29,302 nt of DNA from a virus. The notes below the pieces were generated by a model that was given only the letters and a program-made list of their open reading frames with translations, was not told where the DNA came from and searched no databases. The position numbers and the translations under genes are program-made. Shown here piece after piece: positions 16,398 to 24,942 of the stretch. The stretch spans positions 1-29,302 of the IMG/VR virus record IMGVR_UViG_3300044732_001250, one strand, 5' to 3'. The stretch's first letter is position 1, and every line of letters starts with the position of its first letter.

Positions 16398-17528
16398 ATG
16401 GCAAACGGTTTCGCACCTTATTTATTGGAGGATATAGCAAAGATTGCTAAATCAGCAACTCCACAAAACAAAATAGAAATGCCTGGATTCTTACAATCCT
16501 TACTTACGGCACATTCTTATGGTATCAGCAATATTAAATATGACTTAATGAACGGTCATTTTAACGCTGTACAAGTTAAGAAGAAAAAACGCTACACAGC
16601 AGCACAAACAGAAACAACTCCTTCATGTGAGATTACGAATGTAAACGGTTACACAGAGGATGCAGTAAGTGTTGCTAACTACCGACAAATTGCAATCCAC
16701 ATCGAAGATGAAGTTATTGCAGCTTACGAAAAGGCGGCTTCAAATCCTGCTATGATAGGAAATGCAGCAGTAGTTGAAGAGTTTGCAATTGAAACTTTAT
16801 TAGCAGCAAACGGATTAATGAGTGCAGTAAATAGCGACTTATTAACTTTAGCTTATGCAAATTTAGGTAAAAATAGACGTACAGGATTAACAACAGCGTC
16901 AACAATCAACATCGGGAAGGATACAAACTTCAACTCTTTAACTGATGGAGCAACACAGATTCTTTCTGATTACAAGTTAAACAACATGGGTGGTAAACCG
17001 ATTGCAGTAGGTGGAGGTTTGTTTAACAACTATATCATGCAACAAGCTGCTAAACAAACGGCTCAAAACGGATTGGATACACGTACACAAGCAGGCGGTT
17101 TTGATTTCTTCTATGACAATGAAGTAGAAACAATCGGAGACGCTAACGATTTATTAGTTTACGAAAAAGATGCAATCCAATTAGTTACTTACTTGAAATA
17201 TCAAGGTTTCAAAAGACGTGACTTAGGAACTGCAATTTTTGATTACATCAAATTGCCTTATACTACAATGACTGCAAATGGTGGCATTCAAGTTGCACCA
17301 ATGCCAGTTGACGTACAGTTTAAGTTTAACGATTGTGAAGCTGATTATACAGTTGATGGTGAAACAGAAACTTTACAAAAAGGATGGAATATGATTTTGT
17401 CTTTAAACTTCGGTTTGTGGACTATTCCAAGTACAGCGTATAGAGCTGAAGACCCTTTAACAGGAAATAGAGGTTCTTTATTGTACAACGTAACTAATGA
17501 TTGCGATTCTTGTGATGGCGGTTATTAA
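16398..17528 (+). CDS. Major capsid protein candidate
   Basis: Called from context: it follows portal, MuF and scaffold genes and precedes neck genes. At 376 aa it is the normal size. The sequence is balanced and less charged than its neighbours, and shows features common to HK97-type capsid proteins: an N-terminal arm (APYLLEDIAKI), a long helical spine near residues 110-150 (EEFAIETLLAANGLMSAV), and beta-rich later sections. The C-terminus ends in DCDSCDGGY with three or four Asp and two Cys. No maturation-protease site is apparent. Codon choice is less AT-biased than the small genes, as expected for high expression. Confidence 0.75.
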   Translation: MANGFAPYLLEDIAKIAKSATPQNKIEMPGFLQSLLTAHSYGISNIKYDLMNGHFNAVQVKKKKRYTAAQTETTPSCEITNVNGYTEDAVSVANYRQIAIHIEDEVIAAYEKAASNPAMIGNAAVVEEFAIETLLAANGLMSAVNSDLLTLAYANLGKNRRTGLTTASTINIGKDTNFNSLTDGATQILSDYKLNNMGGKPIAVGGGLFNNYIMQQAAKQTAQNGLDTRTQAGGFDFFYDNEVETIGDANDLLVYEKDAIQLVTYLKYQGFKRRDLGTAIFDYIKLPYTTMTANGGIQVAPMPVDVQFKFNDCEADYTVDGETETLQKGWNMILSLNFGLWTIPSTAYRAEDPLTGNRGSLLYNVTNDCDSCDGGY

Positions 17529-17550
17529 GATTTAAAAAACATACTTATAT

Positions 17551-18507
17551 ATGAAATGTTTAGAAGGGTACATTGGTGTTGGAGTTAACTGTCAAACGGA
17601 AGAATCCGTTAGTGGCAAATATTTAACAGACCTCGCTGGTGTTACCCTTCAAAACATAGATGCTGTTGCAAATGCAAATCAGTTATCATTTTTAGGTGTG
17701 TTTGCAGATGTACAAAAAAGAGCAATTTCACGTTTAAGTAAGGATGTGTTAGCATATATGAAAACGCAATACAATTTTAAAAAAATTGTAAATACATACT
17801 TTACAAATGGAGAATTAGGAGATACAACAAGTTCTTTGAATTTAAAAAATGGTGTTAGGCTTCAGTCTTTTGAATGCGAAAGCGAGTTACTAAGATTTCA
17901 TGTAAGCAAAGTTTACTTGTATGCATTAGAAGAGCAAATTACTACTATCTATATTTATTCCGATAAGATATTATTGTACAGTCAAGCGTTAATAACTAAA
18001 ATAGGATGGAATGAGATTTATGTAAATAAGTCTTACGATACATTAGATATAGTTGTTGCTTATGATAGTTCAGTATTTGAAGAAGTTAAGAAACTTGTAT
18101 TTGATGATACTTTGTGTGATTGCCTCTGCGATGATTGTGACGATGTATTTAAACAAGCTATACAGTTCGATACAATAGACGATATAGTACAAGTTAATAA
18201 CACTTACGGATTAAAAGTTGACGTGTCTTTAAGATGCTTATATGACTCGATTCTTTGCGCCAATATAGATGTTTATTCAGATGCTTATTTATATGCTTTA
18301 GGAATGGAATTAATGCGTGAACGTATTTATTCAGATAGAGTAAACAGATTTACAACGGTTGACAAAAAACGTGCTGAAGAGTTATTGCAAATGTACACTA
18401 CTGATTATACGGAGTTTTTACAAACGGCAAACGATAGTATTAGAATTGATAATGATTATTGTATAGAGTGTTTAGAGATTTCAGGAACTGAATATGTAAT
18501 GCCATGA
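17551..18507 (+). CDS. Head-tail connector/virion protein candidate (318 aa)
   Basis: Lies immediately after the capsid gene, where head-completion or adaptor proteins occur, but at 318 aa it is larger than a simple adaptor. The N-terminus MKCLEGYIGVGVNCQ is followed by helical and beta parts, and there is a striking cysteine/Asp cluster CDCLCDDCDD near residues 190-200 with further cysteines (CLYDSILCAN, CIECLE). Such clusters could bind metal or form disulphides. It ends in an ATGA overlap with the next gene. The family is not recognised. Confidence 0.6.
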   Translation: MKCLEGYIGVGVNCQTEESVSGKYLTDLAGVTLQNIDAVANANQLSFLGVFADVQKRAISRLSKDVLAYMKTQYNFKKIVNTYFTNGELGDTTSSLNLKNGVRLQSFECESELLRFHVSKVYLYALEEQITTIYIYSDKILLYSQALITKIGWNEIYVNKSYDTLDIVVAYDSSVFEEVKKLVFDDTLCDCLCDDCDDVFKQAIQFDTIDDIVQVNNTYGLKVDVSLRCLYDSILCANIDVYSDAYLYALGMELMRERIYSDRVNRFTTVDKKRAEELLQMYTTDYTEFLQTANDSIRIDNDYCIECLEISGTEYVMP

Positions 18508-19034
18508 TAGCGTTTAACAGCAACGGAAAAGATGTATTAGATGCAATTAAAGCAGACTTAAAAGGTAAGGCAAGTCCACAGGAAACGGATAAGCTATTAA
18601 GAACTATTGCAAGTACATTGACAGGAATGATGCGTGATAGAGTACACGTGCAAGGCAAAGATTCTAATGATAACCAAATCGGTACTTATTCAAGTGAATA
18701 CATGAAAGTGCGAACAGGTAATTTTAAAAGTTCTAAAATTGTAAGAGGTGTTAACAAAGGTAATGCACGAAAAAAGTATAACAGGACAAGTGACACAAAA
18801 GTAATTTTATCATTAACTCGACAAATGGAAAATGATATGTCTATTTGTGAACGCAATCCAATAAAGATACCATACGGATATGCAATAGGCTACCAAAACG
18901 ATTTTAATTTTGAAAAGTTGACATGGCTTGAAAAGAAATATAAAAAGCAGATTTTAACTAAGTTATCAAAGCATGAGGAGCAGTTAAAAGACGAAATTGT
19001 AAACAATTATCTAAATGATAGAACAACTAATTAA
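18504..19034 (+). CDS. Neck/virion morphogenesis protein candidate (HK97 gp10-like)
   Basis: 176 aa. Has the look of a virion morphogenesis or tail-completion protein: an N-terminal helix with LLRTIASTLTGMMRDRVHVQ, then KDSNDNQIGTYSSEYMKVRTG, a pattern that recurs in phage neck proteins. After it comes a Lys-rich part (KKYKKQILTKL). Its position, between the capsid-adjacent protein and a tail-terminator candidate, agrees. It joins head and tail. The call is moderate. Confidence 0.6.
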   Translation: MIAFNSNGKDVLDAIKADLKGKASPQETDKLLRTIASTLTGMMRDRVHVQGKDSNDNQIGTYSSEYMKVRTGNFKSSKIVRGVNKGNARKKYNRTSDTKVILSLTRQMENDMSICERNPIKIPYGYAIGYQNDFNFEKLTWLEKKYKKQILTKLSKHEEQLKDEIVNNYLNDRTTN

Positions 19035-19596
19035 ACTCGTTAACGACTCAATAAAAGAGAAAGCAATCGTAAAAAAATACGATGCTAACTTTTATGGATT
19101 AACAGAATTAGTTCCTATTGAAGATGATAATACTATAACACTCCAACCAAATGTAGTTAACGAGTTTGGAGAATGCATAAAAATAGCTTTAGACAATACG
19201 TTAGGATTGCAAGTATATCATAGGCTAAATGATAAAACACCCGTATATAAATCACAGCAATACGGAGAATCAAACAAAGAGATAACAGATAGTTACGGAC
19301 TTTCAATGTTTGTTGTCGGTAACAGAATAAAGCTAAAACAAGATAGTTCAACACTTTCGCAGTTCGTGACAGGTGCTATTCCTGACAGCTTTAAATTAGA
19401 AGGGAGAAGCGTGGCTAACTTAATTCAAAACAGAATAGATTACAACTCAAATCAAATAATAAATACAGAATTTGCAGACTATACGGGAATGCCTGATTTA
19501 TTTATGTTTAGAGTTGACTATAATATAAGACATACATATAGACGTAAATGTTTAGACGTATGCGAAACGATTTGTAACAATTATTCATCAAATTAA
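19015..19596 (+). CDS. Tail terminator candidate (193 aa)
   Basis: Named only by synteny: the gene between the gp10-like neck protein and the tail-tube candidate is usually the tail terminator. The protein starts MIEQLIKLVNDSIKEKA and contains a mixed alpha/beta pattern with TDSYGLSMFVVGNRIKL; it ends in a cysteine-containing tail (CLDVCETICNNY). It overlaps its neighbour by 20 bases. No signal or membrane segment. The role is uncertain. Confidence 0.5.
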   Translation: MIEQLIKLVNDSIKEKAIVKKYDANFYGLTELVPIEDDNTITLQPNVVNEFGECIKIALDNTLGLQVYHRLNDKTPVYKSQQYGESNKEITDSYGLSMFVVGNRIKLKQDSSTLSQFVTGAIPDSFKLEGRSVANLIQNRIDYNSNQIINTEFADYTGMPDLFMFRVDYNIRHTYRRKCLDVCETICNNYSSN

Positions 19597-19607
19597 ATTA
19601 ATAAAAA

Positions 19608-20165
19608 ATGAGTGTTTATTATCCAGGCGCATCATGCGAATCAGAAGTACCTGAACACGTGTGTAATCCATGTTCAGAATTTGAAAAAGGTCGTGTACGT
19701 TCAGCGGCTTATATTCATAAAGACTATGTGTCTATTATTCAGGCAGCACCAAACGACACAGCGTTATGGCAAGCAGGAATTGAAAGCGGTTTAATTCGTA
19801 TCATTCCTGAAGTTAGCGGAACGTCAAACGGTGGTGAAAAGGTAGCAGGCGCAGGTTACGGAGACCAAAAAGAACAAGTAACAGGTCGTAATTATGTAGT
19901 AGCGTTTAAAGACCCTAACTATGTAGATAACTGTTCTTTCTTTACAGAACTTGAAAAATCTCGTGCATGGTTTTTAGCTTACAAAACAGAAACGTTATTA
20001 CACATTAGCGATAAGCCAGTATCTGTATTTACAAACAATGCCGTAACTGAAAATTTAGAAGAGGATGTTGTTTGGATGGTTGAGAATACATGGTTTCAAA
20101 AAGTTCCAGTGTGTCCTTTAGAAAGTCCTGAAGATATTTTTGATTGCTTTCAACTTGTAGTATAG
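19608..20165 (+). CDS. Major tail tube protein candidate
   Basis: 185 aa, after the neck genes and before the baseplate/fibre genes. The N-terminus MSVYYPGASCESEVPEHVC followed by NPCSEFEKGR contains several cysteines. The middle is beta-rich with Gly- and Ser-rich loops (VSGTSNGGEKVAGAGYGDQ) and aromatic strands, and the C-terminus has ENLEEDVVWMVENTWFQKV. This size and fold fit a tail tube subunit. Upstream AATTAATAAAAA is a typical A-rich start region. It ends with TAGTG, sharing one base with the GTG start of the next gene. Confidence 0.6.
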   Translation: MSVYYPGASCESEVPEHVCNPCSEFEKGRVRSAAYIHKDYVSIIQAAPNDTALWQAGIESGLIRIIPEVSGTSNGGEKVAGAGYGDQKEQVTGRNYVVAFKDPNYVDNCSFFTELEKSRAWFLAYKTETLLHISDKPVSVFTNNAVTENLEEDVVWMVENTWFQKVPVCPLESPEDIFDCFQLVV

Positions 20166-20497
20166 TGAGCTTAAAAAAACACAAAAAGACAACTACCTTT
20201 GATGGTTTATGTTTTACTGTTACAATAAACGGAGTGGCATTGGATTTGACTAATATCGAAATCAATGCACACTTTCGTTTAGGCAGTAAAACAGGATGCA
20301 AGGTACATAAATTTAGTGTTGGCAATGGTATAGAAAAAACAGATTCCGTAAACGGACAATTCTCACTATTAGAAGGTGAAATAATTAACTGGGAAGTAGG
20401 GGATTGGTATTTTGACATTAAGTTTACGTGGCTAAGCGGACGTGTTGAAATATACTATGAAAATATTTTACCAGTTGTTCAAAATATAACGCAATGA
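20165..20497 (+). CDS. Small baseplate-type protein, BppU N-terminal-like (110 aa)
   Basis: The sequence pattern (FDGLCFTVTINGVALDLTN, NAHFRLGSKTG, GEIINWEVGDWYFDIKF, GRVEIYYENILPVVQNIT) matches the small beta-sandwich domain that starts many baseplate upper proteins (BppU_N type): 'ng..iDLtg', 'w..G.Y.yDI', and a closing 'v..dIT'. Here the domain stands alone. I start it at GTG 20165, which overlaps the previous stop; a TTG at 20144 is possible. It overlaps the next gene by an ATGA. It would sit on the baseplate as a fibre anchor. Confidence 0.6.
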   Translation: MSLKKHKKTTTFDGLCFTVTINGVALDLTNIEINAHFRLGSKTGCKVHKFSVGNGIEKTDSVNGQFSLLEGEIINWEVGDWYFDIKFTWLSGRVEIYYENILPVVQNITQ

Positions 20498-20775
20498 GTG
20501 ACAGTATAAACATAGAAGTTATAGAACAATGTGAAAATGTAACAATTGTTGTTTCTGAATGTGGCGGTGGTTCATCTGTTGAGTTATTAAAAATTACAGG
20601 AACTAATACAAATTCATATACAAGTTCTAATTTAATAGGAAGAACTATTTTGCAAATATCTATTGACTCTCAGATTATAGATGAGGATTATTTTGCTTTT
20701 AATATAATGACAGGAAATGTGCTTTTTGATTCGGTAGCAGACACAGGCGCAAAAATAAGAATAATATACACATGA
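20494..20775 (+). CDS. Hypothetical small tail protein (93 aa)
   Basis: Unrecognised. Beta-rich and polar, starting MSDSINIEVIEQCENVTI, with a Gly-rich turn SECGGGSS after the first strands and no signal or membrane segment. Joined by ATGA overlaps to the BppU-like gene before it and the fibre-like gene after it, so it very likely belongs to the baseplate-fibre group. Similar short proteins with a 'v.Es..ggg' start are often fused to tail fibres; here it is separate. Confidence 0.6.
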   Translation: MSDSINIEVIEQCENVTIVVSECGGGSSVELLKITGTNTNSYTSSNLIGRTILQISIDSQIIDEDYFAFNIMTGNVLFDSVADTGAKIRIIYT

Positions 20776-22667
20776 GAAAATTAACGACAATATTATTATT
20801 ATTATTTTCATTGTCTGCACAGTCGCAGATAGTTAATAAGTTCAGGGATTCGACATGGTTTGCAAAGGGTGTGCGTTTTGATAGTGCAATCTATTTAATA
20901 AAAGGTGCATCCAATGGAAAGGTTTTAACTTCGGATGCAAACGGTCGTGCAACATGGCAAACGTTTTCAGGTTCAGGTGTAACACAAAGTACTTTAAATG
21001 ACTCAATTAGTGCGGTTCGTTCGATACGTAAAGTAGATACACTTTACAGAAATTTAGATAGCTTAATATTTAAGATTAATGGTATTCGATATGCTATTAT
21101 AGATAGTTCGGGCGGGGGTGGCGGTTCGCAAGATTTGCAACAAACACTTACAAACGGAAATACAACAGGCGGTTTTAATATCAGTATATCAAATGGTGAT
21201 GCTATTATTTTAGATAATGGTTCAATGTTAAAAAAGGGAACTATTGATGCTGGATTGGGTGGCGTTAATGGTATTGCTCAAATATGTGCGGTTGGTTACG
21301 AATTAAAATGGGAAGCGGGGCGGTTGTATGTAATGGGCAGTAATGGTAATACAATAAGACAATCGCTATATAACTTCACCACTACACCTACTGTAAATGA
21401 TGACAATTTAAAAGGATATGGAATTGGTAGCTTATGGACTTTAGATGACAATACAACTTATTTATGTACGGATGCTACAACGGCTAATGCAGTTTGGAGT
21501 TTGATTAATGATTCAATTTACTTTAATAGAACGTATGCACAACTTAGAGCGCAAATGTCAGCACATACTTTAGTTGAGGGCGCTACTTACAAGTTAACAG
21601 ACTTTGCAACCATTTATGACCAGTCATTAAGTGCAGTAACTAAAACTGCGAGTGGTGAAGTGATAGTTTTAGTAGCAAATTCAGATAGTACATTTTCACC
21701 AATAGTGAGTTCATTAGACTTTCCTACTGATATAATTCATTACGATATTACGATAGATACTACTTATATAAATGGTGCGCCATGTAAGGGAAAGATAACT
21801 TATCGTAAAGATGCAAATGGGAACTCTACTTATTTTGATTTCAGAAAAGTTTTGATGGTAAATTATAATGATTCAACAGAACAGTTATTTTTTGATTTAT
21901 CAAAATTAGTTACAGGTAATGATATGCCGTTTACAAAAGAATATGGACTGTCTTTTGGTATTAATGCTGTTGAATTTCCAGCATCTTTTTTTAAAGATAA
22001 TGTTTATCAAAATAGTAATAATTATTTTGCTGCTTCATACTTTAACGGAGAGGTAACGCAGAATACAGGAAACACTATTTTAGCTTCTAATTTCGGAGGT
22101 GAATTTATACAAAATTTTGAATTAGAAATAATAGAATGTGTTTTTGATTCTATTTTGCAGTATAGTGGTGAGGGTTCTTGGAGCAATTCTATTTTTCATA
22201 GTGCAGTAAACAAGGTGGTAAGTACAAACTTTAATTATACGGAAGTAGATGGATTGATAGACCGTATATTTCAAAGTGGTTATTTATACGATACTATACA
22301 AGGTAGGTTGTATTGGTGTGTTGGTATATATATGTACGCTTGTAATATTGATGGTGATTTTAGCGGTGTAAATGAGTGTGCATGGGTTCAAACTCGTTCT
22401 AATTGTAATGTTGAAACTATAAATGGTATTTCACACCAATCTGTAAAAATAGGCTTTAAAGATTGCACTATAACAGGAACTTCAGGTTCTTCAGATTTTG
22501 GAAATATAAGAATAGATTGTTTAGTGGAAAGTAAGATAATTTCTGAAGCATTATACCCTGAACTATTTGATACAAGTTACGCTAAAACAATTTTTAAAGG
22601 CAGTAACGGAAGTGTTTACTATACATATTACAATGGTTTAACTTATGTAATTAATGAGATTATATGA
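20772..22667 (+). CDS. Tail-fibre-like protein with signal peptide (631 aa)
   Basis: The N-terminus MRKLTTILLLLFSLSAQSQ is a Sec-type signal peptide: two basic residues, a hydrophobic run and a small-residue cleavage region near residue 19. After it comes a fibre-like beta-rich protein with short repeats, Gly-rich linker SSGGGGGS (about residues 111-119), and long stretches of Asn, Thr and Ser that suggest a beta-helix or fibre shaft. Residues 88-119 (VDTLYRN, GIRYAI) resemble a module in the next gene. It ends in an ATGA overlap with that gene. Probable role is host recognition, or if exported a cell-surface protein. Confidence 0.65.
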   Translation: MRKLTTILLLLFSLSAQSQIVNKFRDSTWFAKGVRFDSAIYLIKGASNGKVLTSDANGRATWQTFSGSGVTQSTLNDSISAVRSIRKVDTLYRNLDSLIFKINGIRYAIIDSSGGGGGSQDLQQTLTNGNTTGGFNISISNGDAIILDNGSMLKKGTIDAGLGGVNGIAQICAVGYELKWEAGRLYVMGSNGNTIRQSLYNFTTTPTVNDDNLKGYGIGSLWTLDDNTTYLCTDATTANAVWSLINDSIYFNRTYAQLRAQMSAHTLVEGATYKLTDFATIYDQSLSAVTKTASGEVIVLVANSDSTFSPIVSSLDFPTDIIHYDITIDTTYINGAPCKGKITYRKDANGNSTYFDFRKVLMVNYNDSTEQLFFDLSKLVTGNDMPFTKEYGLSFGINAVEFPASFFKDNVYQNSNNYFAASYFNGEVTQNTGNTILASNFGGEFIQNFELEIIECVFDSILQYSGEGSWSNSIFHSAVNKVVSTNFNYTEVDGLIDRIFQSGYLYDTIQGRLYWCVGIYMYACNIDGDFSGVNECAWVQTRSNCNVETINGISHQSVKIGFKDCTITGTSGSSDFGNIRIDCLVESKIISEALYPELFDTSYAKTIFKGSNGSVYYTYYNGLTYVINEII

Positions 22668-23797
22668 AAAGATTAATATTTATATTGTTTTTTTTTAACG
22701 TTGCTTATTCGCAGTCTTATTTAGCTAAGTCGGTAAATAATGTTAATGCTGATAGTTCAGGTAATATTACTATATCCGTTGGTGGTCGGGTTGTTGATAC
22801 CATTTACAAAAACAGTGCAAAAGATAGTATCGTGTTTGCAATTTCAGGAGTTAGATATGCGGTTCAAGATTCAATAGGCGGGGGCGGTGCATCATTAAGC
22901 GGTTTAACTTCGGCAACGGCAACGAATACAATTAACAATACTAACTATAAACAACGTTGGCAATGGAACTCAATAGGTGCTGATAGTGCTTTCGTTTTAG
23001 AAACAGTAAGCACAACGGCAGCGAGTAGCTTACAGAACGTTTTTACAGCTATATCAAGGGGTGCTAATGCAACTTCAGGGCAGACAACAAGAACAGGTAT
23101 ATTCAGCAACACACACACAGGAACGACAAGCACAAATATAGCTTTACAATTAACTGCGAGTGGTGCGACAACTAATAATGCGCTTAACATAACGGCTGGT
23201 AATATTCAACTGGTATCGGGTTCATTTATTAACTTTTTATCTAATACACAGCGTATTGGTTCATTAAGTGGATTTTTACAATATGATGCTGGGACATCAC
23301 AAAATATAATGATTAGTACAAGCACATCACCAGTTTGTGTAGTTACTACCACAGGAAGCAATTATTTGACTTTTGCAAAACCTTCATCTGGTACGAATGC
23401 AATTGTATTTAATGGCGATTATATAAGCGGTTCGTACAGAGGTGAGTTGACTTATTCAAACGTAATAAAAACGGCAAATGGTCAAATGGATTTTTGTGGA
23501 AATACAGGTCAAGCGGGTGGATTTGGTTCATTCACTCCTTCGGAAATTCTTACTATAAAAGGAAGTACAACGGCAGCATTAGGAAGTGTTGGCATAGGTA
23601 CGACATCTCCAGTTGCAAGTGCTAAGTTACAGATAAACAGTACTACAATGGGGTTTTTACCACCGAGAATGACAACAACGGAAATTAACGCCATAGTATC
23701 TCCAGCGGAGGGTTTAATAGTATATAATACAACATTGCATGAACTTTGTTTTTACGACGGGACAGGATGGCGTAAGTTTTCACATTCAAATATGTAA
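22664..23797 (+). CDS. Tail-fibre-like protein with signal peptide (377 aa)
   Basis: Begins MKRLIFILFFFNVAYSQSY, a second Sec-type signal. Residues 44-77 carry the same module as the preceding protein (VDTIYKN, GVRYAV, DSIGGGG). The middle is rich in Thr, Ser, Asn and Gly, typical of fibre shafts. The C-terminus (GSVGIGTTSP, LPPRMTTTEINAI, GLIVYNTTLHELCFYDGTGWRKF) is a receptor-binding/fibre end common in Bacteroidota phages and secreted adhesins. The GIGTTSP and FYDGTGWRKF pieces are the recognisable marks. It closes the fibre group. Confidence 0.7.
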   Translation: MKRLIFILFFFNVAYSQSYLAKSVNNVNADSSGNITISVGGRVVDTIYKNSAKDSIVFAISGVRYAVQDSIGGGGASLSGLTSATATNTINNTNYKQRWQWNSIGADSAFVLETVSTTAASSLQNVFTAISRGANATSGQTTRTGIFSNTHTGTTSTNIALQLTASGATTNNALNITAGNIQLVSGSFINFLSNTQRIGSLSGFLQYDAGTSQNIMISTSTSPVCVVTTTGSNYLTFAKPSSGTNAIVFNGDYISGSYRGELTYSNVIKTANGQMDFCGNTGQAGGFGSFTPSEILTIKGSTTAALGSVGIGTTSPVASAKLQINSTTMGFLPPRMTTTEINAIVSPAEGLIVYNTTLHELCFYDGTGWRKFSHSNM

Positions 23798-23809
23798 ATA
23801 GAATAAAAT

Positions 23810-24031
23810 ATGAGATACGAAATTATAGAAACACAGATAAGCGCAGAAACAACACTTGAGAATGATAAGTATAGTGTGTTGATTTCATTAGCAGTTAAAG
23901 ATAATAACGGAGTAATACCGAATTTCACCAAGTGGATAACTGTTGAAAGTCATCAAAGTAAAACAGGATATGAAGTTGACTTACAAAGGGAAACTGCTAT
24001 CAATAATTACATTGCAGAACTTAACGCTTAA
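23810..24031 (+). CDS. Hypothetical protein (73 aa)
   Basis: Unrecognised small soluble protein with beta-like N-terminal half (RYEIIETQISAETTLEND) and a helical C-terminus (RETAINNYIAELNA). No signal or membrane span. It follows the fibre genes after 12 bases and shares a TAATG junction with the first membrane-protein gene, so it is probably coexpressed with both the fibre and lysis genes. Confidence 0.6.
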   Translation: MRYEIIETQISAETTLENDKYSVLISLAVKDNNGVIPNFTKWITVESHQSKTGYEVDLQRETAINNYIAELNA

Positions 24032-24420
24032 TGACAATAGCCTTAATCATATTATCTATTGTGTTTGCTATTCTTAGCGGAATAAGTAAGGCTATTATGG
24101 ATTTATCGGAAGAAGGTAAATTAAAAGGCAATCCGATATTTTGGCATAAAAATAAATCATGGCAAAATAAGTGGAAAAACGGAGATAAGATGTTAGGTGA
24201 AAAGTTTTGGTTAAGTTCAACATTTTTTGTGGCACAAACAGATGCATGGCACTTATTCGGTACGATAATGTTTTATAGTTATTGGATTTCATTTACTATT
24301 TCAGGCTTTATAATTGGTTATAATTTTACCAATAAATATTACTTATTTTTATTATTAATTCCGTATCTTTCAAGGGCAATATTTCATGTTTTTTATTCAT
24401 ATAAAATATTAAAAAAATGA
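24031..24420 (+). CDS. Membrane protein with three predicted helices (129 aa)
   Basis: Hydrophobic segments at about residues 2-18 (TIALIILSIVFAILSGI), 75-100 (aromatic, TIMFYSYWISFTISGF) and 102-122. A Trp/Lys-rich stretch lies between the first and second. No holin family is recognised, but a small multi-span membrane protein beside a lysis group could be a holin or antiholin. It ends in an ATGA overlap with a 33-aa membrane peptide gene. Confidence 0.55.
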   Translation: MTIALIILSIVFAILSGISKAIMDLSEEGKLKGNPIFWHKNKSWQNKWKNGDKMLGEKFWLSSTFFVAQTDAWHLFGTIMFYSYWISFTISGFIIGYNFTNKYYLFLLLIPYLSRAIFHVFYSYKILKK

Positions 24421-24518
24421 GCAGAATAAAATTAAGTAAAGGAAAGTTGGCTTTTTGGATTTCTCTATTTGCGTTTATTGCAATCGCAGCAACAATATCA
24501 ATCATTAAATTAAATTAA
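24417..24518 (+). CDS. 33-aa single-span membrane peptide
   Basis: A very short gene, MSRIKLSKGKLAFWISLFAF plus a hydrophobic end, with a basic N-terminus and one membrane helix over residues about 12-30. The ATG lies in an ATGA overlap with the previous gene and the TAA is five bases from the next ATG, which supports real translation. The size and topology are like small phage lysis-control peptides, but the function is unknown. Confidence 0.55.
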   Translation: MSRIKLSKGKLAFWISLFAFIAIAATISIIKLN

Positions 24519-24523
24519 GAAAC

Positions 24524-24895
24524 ATGACACCATTAACAATTTTAATAGCTGGATTTTTAGGGTTTATAACCTTTAAGTTAGCGAACTATTCAGCGAGTGG
24601 GAAACATGCTAAATATTCACCAAAACAATTTGACTTTATGTATTGGATTTCAGACAGAGGAAATTGGAATGACTTACTATTTGGTACAATCGTTTTTGCT
24701 GTTATAGCACGTTATAAAACGCAAATATTTACAGCATTTTCAACTAACTTTATAGTTGATTTCTTTGAACCGTATAAAGATACAGAGTTCTTTTATTTCG
24801 GATTAGGATTCACAATGACATTTATACTAATGTTAATTAGAATGCTGATTGATAAAATTAAGTCAACTATTAAACTTTTAAAGAAAACAAATTAA
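24524..24895 (+). CDS. Membrane protein with about three helices (123 aa)
   Basis: Hydrophobic segments near residues 2-21 (PLTILIAGFLGFITFKL), 50-64 and 86-108 (FFYFGLGFTMTFILMLI). A polar segment with KHAKYSPKQFDFMYW lies between the first two and the C-terminus is Lys-rich, which fits a cytoplasmic end. Unrecognised. It is the third small membrane protein in a row before the holin-like gene and could be part of the lysis group. Confidence 0.55.
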   Translation: MTPLTILIAGFLGFITFKLANYSASGKHAKYSPKQFDFMYWISDRGNWNDLLFGTIVFAVIARYKTQIFTAFSTNFIVDFFEPYKDTEFFYFGLGFTMTFILMLIRMLIDKIKSTIKLLKKTN

Positions 24896-24909
24896 TAGTC
24901 ATTCCTTAT

Positions 24910-24942
24910 ATGGATAAAAAATGGATAAAAAATGGATGCTAA
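24910..24942 (+). repeat. Three staggered ATGGAT starts with 11-base period
   Basis: ATGGATAAAAA occurs twice in tandem (24910-24920 and 24921-24931), followed by ATGGATGCT at 24932. Since 11 is not a multiple of 3, the three ATGs are in three frames. The first two open only 10- and 15-codon reading frames, ending at 24942 and 24968. The third is the start of the holin-like gene. It could act as a translational brake. Confidence 0.7.

Noticed and set aside
22945-23190. Minus-strand open frame of 81 codons in the fibre gene.
   Set aside because: Mirror of the Thr/Ser/Ala-rich shaft; no start context and no independent evidence.
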